DNA from: Lutraria lutraria
Taxonomy: Eukaryota; Mollusca; Bivalvia; Venerida; Mactridae
DNA: 64,000 bases
Assembly: GCA_964023205.1 (NCBI GenBank)
Contig: OZ026850.1
Coordinates: forward strand, 7,947,770 to 8,011,769
Reading direction: 5' to 3'
Shown: positions 60,801 through 64,000 of the stretch, piece by piece
Numbering within the stretch: position 1 is the stretch's first letter
How the letters are laid out: each line of letters begins with the position of its first letter
The notes under the pieces: model-generated
The model's input: only the letters and a program-made list of their open reading frames with translations
What the model was told of the DNA's origin: nothing
Database searches by the model: none
Made by a program: the position numbers and the translations under genes

Positions 60801-63064
60801 ACAATAGTATAATAATTGATGTGTATGTACATGTATAGGACACAATAGTATAATAATTGATGTGTATGTACATGTATAGGACACAATAGTATAATAATTG
60901 ATGTGTATGTACATGTATAGGACACAATAATATAATAATTGATGTGTATGTACATGTATAGGACACAATAGTATAATAATTGATGCATATGTACATGTAT
61001 AGGACACAATAGTATAATAATTGATGCGTATGTACATGTATAGGACACAATAATATAATAATTGATGTGTATGTACATGTATAGGACACAATAGTATAAT
61101 AATGGATGTGTATGTACATGTATAGGACACAATAGTATAATAATTGATGTGTATGTACATGTATAGGACACAATAGTATAATAATTGATGTGTATGTATA
61201 GGACACAATAATATAATAGTTAATGTTTATGTAAAGGACACAATAATGTATTAAGAAATGTGTATGTAAAGGACACAATAATATAATAATTGATGTGTAT
61301 GTACATGTATAGGACACAATAATATAATAATTGATGTGTATGTATAGGACACAATAATATAATAGTTGATGTTTATGTTAAGGACACAATAATGTATTAA
61401 GAAATGTGTATGTAAAGGACACAATAAGGCTTTGCCTCCGTCAATTTGATATTCTGCTGGTGAATATCACATCATATACAATGGGTCACTAGTCAATGAT
61501 TGTTTAACAATTACTGAAGAACGAGTAAGTATTAAAATTAAAATACAATAATCAACAAGTCACTGGTGTTGCTTGCAACACATAGGTCCCCTACCAGTTG
61601 GGCCTTGACTATGACTGGTTGGAGAAATCCTAAAATTTGGAACTGCCCAGTCAAAGAATATCCATACTTAATATATTAGCATACACTATCTCAATATTGC
61701 TATCTATTTTGACTTTCTGCTCCCACAGTAACCACGTTTTCAACCAGAGGAAAAAAACAAAATGATGTGCATAATCTCCTCATTGCTGCCAATTCACATA
61801 ACGAGTTTCATTAACTGTGCTTGAATAGTTATAGCAGGATCCAGTTTGAGGTGGATAGACGGATTGAGGGCAAACCTATGTAAGTATCATATACCATAAT
61901 ATAATCATTGATGAAGTACACGTACAGGTTTATATGTAAGAAACTCACCTGTCCATTTTTCTCTGTCTTTGTAGCTATATCAGTTCCTTCTATGTATGCT
62001 ATATAGTCCTTAAAGAAACTTAAAGGGCCAACTACAACACCTTGGAAATAAAACACATAACTGAAATATTCTAGCGCTGATGGGGGTTTACTGAAAAATA
62101 TTCACAATAGATACAACCATTTCTAAGTCTTGAAAGATTCATACATGTTTTACTAGTAATTTAGTCATTGAACTATGGACTGCAAATAATGTTAAAATTA
62201 CTGACAACATGAAACCTATCAACAAAAGAATAAAGAGGAAACTGCATTCAAAAAAACGTGTTTGCTTCCAGTGGCATGCTTGACAATAGATTTTGTATTC
62301 TTAATGAGATCAATGTGTAAAAGCTAGTGATGTTCTGTTTAATCATTTATTCAAGGAAATCATTGAGGAATGGTCGTTGACGTGAGGATGATGATGCTCC
62401 CATTTCGTCAACGGATAATTGATTCTGCAGAGTTGTCGTTCTTGACTATAGTACTGCAGGTCTTACACTTTGCTGACAGTGATTTCACTTTAAATACATA
62501 AATGATTGCCGCTTTAATAAGCTAGTGACTAGTGTAATAAAAATGCTGTTCAAGCTGTATCTGTAAATGCAGCATAATTCTGGTCTAGTGTGGTTTGTTA
62601 AATAGTATAATTTGATGTGATGTTCACTCAAAAATCAAAATAAAGTTAAATCATTCAATATTTCATTTTTATTGATTTTGTGCTATTCAATTGGTGTAAG
62701 AGATGTTAGATTTATGCAATACTAACATTTTTGGTCATTTCTTTTTTTTATCAGTTTTAATCGATTAATCACTGAATTTTGCCTCTGATTTAATCAACAA
62801 AATGTTCATGAACTGTTTACAATCACTTGTAAAAGCAGCAGCAAAGTTTGAAATAAACTGCACTGTACTATATAGTGTTAAATTAATTCTTGATTTAGTT
62901 CCATCCATTTCATGATTTACATCACAATAACATCATATCCTTAAAGCACTAACCTAATTCTCCACCTTTTCTGAAGATCTGATAGTTTGTCTTTGTTTCC
63001 ATAACAACCATCATGAATACTGAAAGCTAAACTACTGATCTTCTGGGTAACAATCATCAAAGGT
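24747..63064 (-). CDS. MBOAT1/2: MBOAT1/2-like lysophospholipid acyltransferase gene, 9 coding exons, 5' partial
   Basis: The gene spans nine minus-strand exons: 63064-62954, 62090-61949, 58142-58101, 50200-50110, 45952-45851, 43863-43760, 31869-31672, 31091-30937 and 24846-24747. Each is bounded by AG and GT and all join in phase into 347 residues and a TGA stop. The product resembles MBOAT1/MBOAT2, multi-pass ER enzymes that transfer acyl groups from acyl-CoA to lysophospholipids (Lands cycle remodelling). Landmarks in order are GPLMIVTQK-like start, FKDYIAYIEG, GFGFNGYDENG, the LDNWNIQT asparagine motif and SAIWHG, whose histidine is the conserved MBOAT active-site residue. The tail after the last membrane-like segment is short, ending VSEKPTIKP, where vertebrate relatives have about 30 more residues. 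The first ~150 residues lie beyond position 64000. MBOAT1 and MBOAT2 cannot be told apart; it may be the ancestral form. Family identity is from recognition, not a search. Confidence 0.9.
24934..25642 (+). mobile_element. Head/tail repeat superfamily, type B copy, left part
   Basis: It starts AACAAGAGGGCCATAATGTC and TTGCTCACCAGATAAAAAG. The core consists of ~150-bp units with GGGGC(A/G)GGGCCAATTTTGA, TTTGAACAAACTTGGTAGA, CCACTAGACAATGCTACATA and AATATCTAAGCTCTAGGCC. It is interrupted at an AATT by the element 25647-28830 and appears to resume afterwards. It lies in the last intron of the MBOAT1/2-like gene. Confidence 0.8.
25647..28830. mobile_element. 3.2-kb TIR element with AATT target duplication, containing a nested type A repeat
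   Basis: The ends GACCAGTCGCC and GGCGACTGGTC are perfect 11-bp inverted repeats. Both sides carry AATT (25643-25646, 28831-28834), and removing the insert restores the type B core string GGGCCAATTTTGAC. The motif CCTTCGACAAGCT recurs inverted near both ends with a GGCGG/CCGCC neighbour. No transposase is visible, so it is presumably non-autonomous. A complete type A repeat sits inside at 26421-27730. The superfamily is not determined. Confidence 0.8.
26421..27730 (+). mobile_element. Head/tail repeat superfamily, type A copy 2 (nested)
   Basis: Head AACAAGAGGGCCAAGATGGC, eight-unit core and tail GACATGTGAGCTAAAAA, closely matching 21702-23006 unit by unit. It is inserted in the AATT-flanked element, making a nest three deep with the type B repeat outside. 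Confidence 0.85.
28831..29690 (+). mobile_element. Type B repeat, right part, with a type D insert at about 28850-29231
   Basis: After AATT the type B core continues as TTTTGACACTAGGGCAA. It is broken by a type D copy (CTAGAACTGCCACAGAG head, CTGGGGGTATGATC tail) and resumes with CAAGTGACCCCTGGGG. The end is a GACAGACGCACGGACGACAG block and GGTGAGCTAAAAA. Within it, a unit near 29340-29400 appears inverted (TTAGATATTTGGTGTGTAGC), suggesting local rearrangement. Confidence 0.65.
29750..30240 (+). mobile_element. Degenerate type B repeat, left part
   Basis: A decayed head (AACAACAGAGCTAAGATGGC) is followed by two to three type B core units. It is interrupted at TTCTTGAA by a hAT-like insertion and resumes at 30716 to end near 30895 with TGGTGAGCTGTAAA. 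Confidence 0.6.
30241..30715. mobile_element. 475-bp hAT-like non-autonomous element, 8-bp TSD
   Basis: TTCTTGAA flanks both sides (30233-30240 and 30716-30723). The ends TACGGCTGTGG and CCACAGCCCTA are inverted repeats with one mismatch. Removing the insert rejoins the type B repeat's AATTTCTTGAACATC. The interior has a CCCGAGTACTCGGG palindrome and no coding region. Confidence 0.85.
30937..31091 (-). CDS. MBOAT1/2: MBOAT1/2-like exon H
   Basis: This 155-bp exon has acceptor TATTTTTCAG and donor GTAAGT, giving 51 codons plus two bases. It encodes a basic start (VRRKIRPYF), then IIYDMMTWLMTHLMISYIVVPF, matching the family's YD-xxTW-xx-T-xxxISY-xVxPF segment near the C terminus. Confidence 0.93.
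31672..31869 (-). CDS. MBOAT1/2: MBOAT1/2-like exon G with active-site histidine
   Basis: This 198-bp exon is phase 0 at both ends, with acceptor TTTACAG and donor GTAATC. It encodes 66 residues with ATSIKLYLDNWNIQT, LVCYDR, LLSAIWHG and YPGYYLTF. The histidine of IWHG and the asparagine of DNWNIQT are the two residues conserved across active MBOAT enzymes, and both are intact. The open frame runs on into both introns, but those parts do not resemble the family. Confidence 0.96.
31980..32112 (+). repeat. Tail fragment of a type B repeat
   Basis: About 130 bp with GACACACGACAAATGACAAG, TCACAAAAGCTCACCATGAG and the tail TGCTCAGGTGAGCTAATAA. The head is missing. It starts just upstream (in gene orientation) of exon G. 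Confidence 0.7.
32160..33095 (+). mobile_element. Type B repeat copy, tail missing
   Basis: Head CAAGAGGGCCAGGATGGCCC and TATCGCTCACCTGAG, then five to six ~150-bp core units, one with a G18-scale poly-G run near 32800. It breaks off near 33095 without the GTGAGCTAA tail. A minus-strand open frame at 32533-32880 is a by-product. Confidence 0.75.
33096..34148. other. Intron sequence without a recognisable feature
   Basis: AT-rich; short open frames at 33188-33370 and 33649-33831 (minus) show no motif. Confidence 0.5.
34149..36044 (+). mobile_element. Type B repeat, full length, with four near-identical 152-bp units
   Basis: Head ACAAGAGGGCCATGATGGCC, then about ten core units, a GACGAACGACGCACGATGGA block and the tail AGCTCACCCTGAGCAC...GTGCTCTGGTGAGCTAATAA. 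Units starting at 34571, 34723, 34875 and 35027 repeat at exactly 152 bp with almost no differences, whereas flanking units are diverged. That indicates recent local amplification in an older element. Confidence 0.85.
36045..36332 (+). repeat. Type E tandem repeat (GGGCCATAACTC units), left part
   Basis: Two ~147-bp units with AACAAAGGGCCATAACTC, ACTTCTGTGAAGTTT-like and GTAGTTGCTGAGAAAT motifs. It is interrupted by the LINE at 36333 and continues at 40141. Confidence 0.75.
36828..38648 (+). pseudogene. LINE ORF part 1: APE-type endonuclease and start of reverse transcriptase
   Basis: The 606-codon frame starts with a basic, low-similarity N-terminal part. The endonuclease spans roughly residues 75-310: GSLNVGTMGGK (N81), LCLQETRW (E108), CGDWNGHIGS, STQIDYILYRRR and ASQHKLVVCD, where SQH stands in the place of the more common SDH. 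A linker of about 200 residues precedes the first RT block, MRIGKAPGPSGITAEMLK, near residue 545. The frame is lost at about 38605 by what looks like a one-base deletion; the next 14 codons are out of frame. This protein type nicks target DNA and copies the LINE RNA in place. Confidence 0.9.
38606..39224 (+). pseudogene. LINE ORF part 2: reverse transcriptase core
   Basis: In the second frame the RT continues with GNYRGLKLLDQ (before the ATG at 38666), QFGFMPRRGT, MAFVDLEKAFDRVPR (first aspartate present), VHQGSVLSPLLF and the catalytic box at 39101-39118. That box reads FYPDDLAI rather than the usual F/YADDL, an alanine-to-proline change expected to impair activity. The frame ends at 39355, but homology leaves it near 39221 through an apparent one-base insertion. 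A shadow extension past 39224 is not real coding. Confidence 0.88.
39225..40073 (+). pseudogene. LINE ORF part 3: zinc finger and RT C-terminal region
   Basis: This frame (the same as part 1) carries a cysteine/histidine cluster of PHD type, CSVC...CTNC...WVHKKC...CPRC (about residues 18-61). It is followed by VTNFCYLGDTMSSDGG, VMLYGSETWAAS, LRWLGHVE and a GRPKLSWDEVV segment, which close many RTE-like RT proteins. Its start codon is incidental; translation in an intact element would run on from the RT. Confidence 0.88.
40141..40770 (+). repeat. Type E tandem repeat, right part, with a 247-bp insert
   Basis: About three units of AACAAAGGGCCATAACTC...GTGAAGTTTCATTGAAAT CC...GTTGCTGAGAAATTGTCC continue from the left part interrupted by the LINE. 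The unit near 40389 is split by the insertion 40403-40649. Confidence 0.75.
40403..40649 (+). mobile_element. 247-bp insertion with 14-bp TSD, possibly a Penelope-like 3' end
   Basis: TGTGAAGTTTCATT occurs immediately before (40389-40402) and after (40650-40663), a duplication length typical of target-primed retroelements. Inside, GATAAAGGCGGTTGCGCCGA followed by AACGT forms a GGCG/CGCC stem next to GAAA, resembling stem II and core of hammerhead ribozymes carried by Penelope-like elements. Upstream, TACGTTACG and CGTAACGT pair. No protein is encoded; the family call is tentative. Confidence 0.55.
40771..41853. other. Intron sequence without a recognisable feature
   Basis: AT-rich. The open frame 41053-41265 shows no motif. 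A GC-richer patch near 41540-41600 has overlapping GCTCGC motifs of unknown meaning. Confidence 0.5.
41854..42075 (+). mobile_element. Type B repeat fragment (head plus one unit)
   Basis: Head ACAAGAGGGCCATGATGGCC, ATCGCTCACCAGATAAAAAG and one core unit ending in GACAAGAAGATT-like sequence. It is truncated near 42075. Confidence 0.75.
42500..42821 (+). repeat. Short tandem duplication of a TGTTACAT-rich segment
   Basis: Two and a half copies of a 125-150-bp unit with TATGTTACATGTATCTGAAA and GTGTCTCTATATATTTCCAA, rich in GTTACA. A type B repeat begins at its right end. Confidence 0.7.
42822..43609 (+). mobile_element. Type B repeat, short full-length copy
   Basis: Head ACAAGAGGGCCATGATGGCC and tail AGCTCACCTTGAGCACATTG...CTCAGGTGAGCTAAAAA. 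It has about four core units, some internally deleted. It ends about 150 bp from exon F. Confidence 0.8.
43760..43863 (-). CDS. MBOAT1/2: MBOAT1/2-like exon F
   Basis: This 104-bp exon has acceptor ATTACAG and donor GTAAGTG. It encodes GDAICNASGFGFNGYDENG and a short W-N-L-V-T-N stretch ending in GIE, the most diagnostic MBOAT1/2 signature in the window. It leaves phase 0 into exon G across a 12-kb intron that contains a LINE and several repeats. Confidence 0.95.
44163..45438. repeat. 54-bp minisatellite, about 23 copies
   Basis: The unit contains ACATCACTATCTTCATATAC, TAGACATATGTCAGTTATAC and AGTAACATTAACTG. Copies are almost identical, indicating recent homogenisation. Each holds the perfect palindrome GACATATGTC. 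The array lies in the intron between exons E and F of the MBOAT1/2-like gene. Confidence 0.97.
45621..45820. mobile_element. Tc1/mariner pogo (Tigger)-like MITE
   Basis: The ends AGTAAAACCTCGATTATC and GATTATAGAGATTTTACT are imperfect inverted repeats, and the CCTCGATTATCCGAA motif, repeated internally, is typical of pogo/Tigger ends. TA follows the right end; the left TA is not clear. It is about 200 bp and non-coding, 30 bp from the exon E donor. Confidence 0.7.
45851..45952 (-). CDS. MBOAT1/2: MBOAT1/2-like exon E
   Basis: This 102-bp exon has acceptor TTATTTCAG and donor GTAAGT. It begins with the last two bases of a split glycine codon and ends with one base of another. It encodes LYRFWYMLVSMMCCRAKYY and AFTL, matching the family's (A/R)xKYYxAWTL segment. 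A pogo-like MITE lies about 30 bp downstream of its donor. Confidence 0.9.
46020..46697. repeat. 26-bp minisatellite, subfamily 1
   Basis: About 26 copies of a unit like AACTCTGTCATAATTGTAAG ATAGAT, with CTCTG/CTTGG alternation and occasional shortened units. It is related to the longer array that follows at 46855. Confidence 0.93.
46694..46854 (+). repeat. Type D repeat fragment inside the 26-bp array
   Basis: CTAGAGCTTTGTCACAGAGG, then AAGTTCAAGGGGACATAACT and a GTTTCAGTTCAAT stretch match the type D copy at 56881. It separates the two 26-bp subfamilies. Confidence 0.7.
46855..49173. repeat. 26-bp minisatellite, subfamily 2, about 89 copies with higher-order structure
   Basis: Unit like AAAGCTGTTATAGTTGTAGG ATAGAT; main variants are GGATAGAT+AAAGCTG, GGATTGAT+AAAGCTG and GGATAGAT+ACTTCTG. 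In the right part the variants recur as a 10-unit, 260-bp pattern (four ATT, two AGA, two ATT, two AGA) at 48505-48764 and 48765-49024. It lies in the intron between exons D and E. Confidence 0.95.
49190..50060 (+). mobile_element. Degenerate type A repeats (two pieces)
   Basis: One piece begins ACTCACATTGCTCAGATGAC, another near 49425 with AAGGCCATGATGGCTC. Core motifs GGTGACCTA, GACAAACATTCTGACAAGG-like strings and a final CTCAGGTGAGCTAATAA are recognisable. Ends about 50 bp from exon D. Confidence 0.65.
50110..50200 (-). CDS. MBOAT1/2: MBOAT1/2-like exon D
   Basis: This 91-bp exon gives 30 codons plus one base. The acceptor is TTATTTAAG and the donor GTATTT. It encodes a membrane-like segment (VFYKMLIAIFWMCFHF) followed by a KPLYPE loop, at the expected place between the variable loop and the next helix. 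Only the acceptor at 50200 keeps the frame open; alternatives created by local duplication at 50252 and 50304 lead to an in-frame TAA. The acceptor lacks a strong polypyrimidine tract. Confidence 0.85.
50173..50350. repeat. 52-bp tandem duplication of the exon D acceptor region
   Basis: Copies begin at 50173, 50225, 50277 and (partial) 50329. On the minus strand each full unit holds the intron end, TTATTTAAG and the first ~28 bp of exon D. The extra acceptors fall at 50252 and 50304; the fourth copy diverges before the acceptor. Confidence 0.92.
50480..51250 (+). repeat. Type F repeat: five or more ~140-bp units with a GACGGACGG tail
   Basis: Units contain AACAGTGACCTAGATATTTG, CCCACTCTAGGTTATCCCCT and TTTCATTGAAATCCATCA. 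The end is a GACAGACAGACGGACGGAGG block. It has the same general design (tandem core, then ACG-rich tail) as types A-D. Confidence 0.75.
51409..52095 (+). mobile_element. Dispersed element with AACCAGGTTTT terminal inverted repeats
   Basis: It starts AACCAGGTTTTCCAAGG and ends AAAACCTGGTT (perfect 11-bp inverted ends). The right end also folds locally as AACCAGGTTT-CACTTTG-TGAAAACCTGGTT. The core has four units with AACAGTGACCTTGAC and TTATTGACCGGACACTG. A plus-strand open frame at 51901-52320 is a by-product. Confidence 0.7.
52654..53802 (+). mobile_element. Inner type A repeat of the nest
   Basis: Head ACAAGAGGGCCAAGATGGCC to tail GACATGTGAGCTA. It carries, at 52946-52969, CTAGAAGCCCAAGGGCAACA TGTC, which equals the left end of the type G element found in the outer copy, at the same core position. 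Confidence 0.85.
54081..55157 (+). mobile_element. Type G element with TGTCGAGCCC inverted ends and 162-bp tandem core
   Basis: Near the left edge CTAGAAGCCTAAGGGCAACA is followed by TGTCGAGCCC, and at the right edge the complement GGGCTCGACA occurs. The core has four units of exactly 162 bp (starts at 54389, 54551, 54713, 54875) with GACAAGGTCTATAATGCTCA and GTGTGACCTTGACCTTTGAG. An ACTAACTCACTCACT-rich tail precedes the right end. No coding region. Confidence 0.82.
56154..58000 (+). mobile_element. Type A repeat copy with a type D insert
   Basis: Diverged head AACAAGATGGCCAAGATGGC and about twelve core units; a type D copy interrupts it at 56881-57346. The end near 58000 has an ACGATGCACACTGCCGGACG block but no clear GTGAGCTAA tail. 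Exon C lies about 100 bp further on. Confidence 0.75.
56881..57346 (+). mobile_element. Type D repeat copy inserted in a type A repeat
   Basis: Head CTAGAGCTGTCACAGAGGTG, two core units with AAGGGGACATAACTCTGCAA, a GACGGACCGACCGACTAACC tail block and AATATACCCCCTCTCAAACT to end. The string AATAACTAGAG appears at both edges and may be a target duplication. Confidence 0.7.
58101..58142 (-). CDS. MBOAT1/2: MBOAT1/2-like exon C, 42-bp microexon
   Basis: This 14-codon exon has a polypyrimidine-rich acceptor ending CTTTTCAG and donor GTAAGT. It is phase 0 on both sides and encodes a polar loop (QNNNIYASQKLSPF) at the place where vertebrate MBOAT1/2 have a variable hydrophilic loop ending in a PSP-like motif. 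Skipping it would keep the reading frame, so it could be a cassette exon. It is supported by splice sites and phase more than by sequence similarity. Confidence 0.7.
58379..59577 (+). mobile_element. Chimeric type A / type B repeat
   Basis: Starts as type A (ACAAGAGGGCCATCGCTCAC, with the second half of the head palindrome deleted) and keeps type A units to about 58960. There it switches to type B units (AAGATTGGTAGAAGTC, then CTCTAGGCCTTGTGG) and finishes with the type B tail CAGGTGAGCTAAAAAG. Confidence 0.8.
59873..61425. repeat. 41-bp minisatellite, about 37 copies
   Basis: Unit like TGATGTGTATGTACATGTAT AGGACACAATAATATAATAA T, with ATA/GTA alternation and shorter, more diverged units at the right end. 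All three minus-strand frames of the unit lack stops, so three overlapping open frames of 435-491 codons run through the array; they are by-products. It lies in the intron between exons B and C. Confidence 0.96.
61555..61700 (+). repeat. Type H dispersed repeat, copy 1
   Basis: AACAAGTCACTGGTGTTGCT, a GTTGCTTGCAAC hairpin, GGGCCTTGACTATGACTG-like and AACTGCCCAGTCAAAGAATA strings are shared with 63388-63530. Confidence 0.75.
61949..62090 (-). CDS. MBOAT1/2: MBOAT1/2-like exon B
   Basis: This 142-bp exon has acceptor TTTTTCAG and donor GTGAGT. It completes a serine codon and adds 47 codons, ending in phase 0. It encodes the SALEYFSY, GPLSFFKDY and IAYIEG motifs typical of the family. An open frame continues into the intron past the donor and should not be taken as coding. 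Confidence 0.92.
62325..62828. mobile_element. 504-bp hAT-like non-autonomous element, 8-bp TSD
   Basis: GTAAAAGC flanks both sides (62317-62324 and 62829-62836). The ends TAGTGATGTT and its counterpart AATCACTT are short inverted repeats (AGTGAT core). The surrounding repeat (ATGTGTAAAAGC...AGCAGCAAAGTTT) resembles 51300-51340, which supports an empty-site reading. No coding region. Confidence 0.72.
62954..63064 (-). CDS. MBOAT1/2: MBOAT1/2-like exon A (first in window)
   Basis: This 111-bp exon has acceptor TTTCAG and donor GTTAGT. It carries one base of a split codon, 36 codons and two bases of the next split codon. It encodes a PLMIVTQKISSLAFSIHDG stretch, the conserved segment that follows the N-terminal membrane helices in MBOAT1/2. 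The entering phase shows that at least one more coding exon lies upstream, outside the window. Confidence 0.9.
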
Positions 63065-63387
63065 CTGAAATAATCCTACAATACTTACACACTCGTCATT
63101 TAGTAATGATCAAACTTGGACCATATCAATAACATAATATGAATACAATTTGAATTCATTAAAATATAACACAATGTAATTCCTTACATCATGTCTTAAT
63201 AATGATTGCTTACAACTGTGCAAATTTACTTATGTATGTTAAAAGATCTATAAAATTCATTTATCAATAAACTTGAAATACAAAATTCACATAACTTCAT
63301 TCAAAGACAATACAATTTGTCCAATACCTAACACTTTCATTTCGTTGAAAGACCTTAAAATGAAATTTTATCCTGAAACAGTTTAAA
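63065..63387. other. Intron sequence upstream of exon A
   Basis: AT-rich; I see no further MBOAT exon here. Confidence 0.5.
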
Positions 63388-63530
63388 CAAGTCACTGGTG
63401 TTGCTTGCAACACATAAGTCCCCTACTAGTTAGGCCTTGACAATGACTGATTAGAAATTCCAACATTTGGAACTGTCCTGTCCAAGAATATCCATGCTTA
63501 GGTATTAACATACACTATCTCAATAGGACA
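63388..63530 (+). repeat. Type H dispersed repeat, copy 2
   Basis: Aligns with 61555-61700 along about 145 bp in the same orientation, with roughly 85% agreement by eye. Confidence 0.75.
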
Positions 63531-63723
63531 GATTGGTGATAACGATTTGTTACTAAAAATAGAACTGCTGATTCGCAAATCGGTGGCTAGGAGAAAAGGT
63601 CGGACAAATGCTGGTGCCATTTTGATAGAAAATCATGGAGGACATGATAGAAATTTTTGAAATTAAGCATAGAAAATCAAGTTGGGCTTAACTTATGATG
63701 GAAATAATTGGGCATATAGAATA

Positions 63724-64000
63724 TACAAGAGGGCCAAGATGGCCCTATATCTCTCACATGACAATCATTGTTTACTCATTAAAACATTGTTTTGAACCTG
63801 TGACCTAGTTTTTGACCCCAGATGACCAATGTTCGAACTCGTCCAAGATATTATAAAGACAAACATTCTGACAAGGTTTCGTGAAGATCCAATCAATACA
63901 GTGACTTCTAGAGTGTTCACAAGGTTTTCCAGCAATTTGCCCTGGTGACCTAGGTTTTGACCACAGATGATCCATTATCGAACTTGGCCTACGCATCATT
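63724..64000 (+). mobile_element. Type A repeat, cut by the window edge
   Basis: Head ACAAGAGGGCCAAGATGGCC, TCTCTCACATGAC and two type A core units. It continues beyond position 64000. The minus-strand open frame here is a by-product. Confidence 0.8.

Noticed and set aside
59829..61317. Three overlapping 435-491-codon frames as membrane repeat proteins
   Set aside because: All three frames of one strand are open through the same 41-bp minisatellite, so openness is a composition effect.

Overview
This is an AT-rich animal nuclear sequence, most likely from a bivalve mollusc. That assignment is an inference from the dense population of short 'GGGCCAAGATGGCCC ... GGTGAGCTAAAA' dispersed repeats with tandem cores, RTE-like LINEs and Ty3/gypsy relics; there are no bacterial-style operons. 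The only host gene I can support is on the minus strand. It is a membrane-bound O-acyltransferase of the lysophospholipid acyltransferase 1/2 type (MBOAT1/2-like). Nine coding exons between 63064 and 24747 join in phase into 347 residues plus the stop. The N-terminal exons lie beyond the right edge of the window. The nine exons total about 1.05 kb inside 38 kb of intron.

Left third (1-24.3 kb): a graveyard of mobile elements and their derivatives. It holds a decayed PIF/Harbinger transposon with terminal inverted repeats and TAA target duplications (3245-5558), a LINE 3' fragment on the minus strand fused to a 5'-truncated Ty3/gypsy element with a 3' LTR (about 6.8-9.8 kb), a TTAA-bounded MITE (10026-10357), a tyrosine-recombinase relic with downstream direct repeats (10754-12061), a 195-bp hAT-type MITE with perfect 53-bp inverted repeats (12258-12452), a 45-bp minisatellite (16.1-17.4 kb) and several dispersed repeats.

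Right two thirds (24.7-64 kb): the MBOAT gene. Its introns hold a nearly complete but inactivated RTE-like LINE (36333-40130, two frameshifts and a substituted RT motif), three large minisatellite loci (54-bp, 26-bp and 41-bp units), hAT, pogo-like and AATT-flanked elements, and about a dozen copies of the head/tail repeat superfamily, including a Russian-doll nest at 52.5-56.0 kb. Every copy of that superfamily I found is in plus orientation, antisense to the gene. One exon has its splice acceptor and first bases tandemly duplicated, creating two decoy acceptors. Most long open frames in the window are by-products of tandem repeats or of transposon relics.
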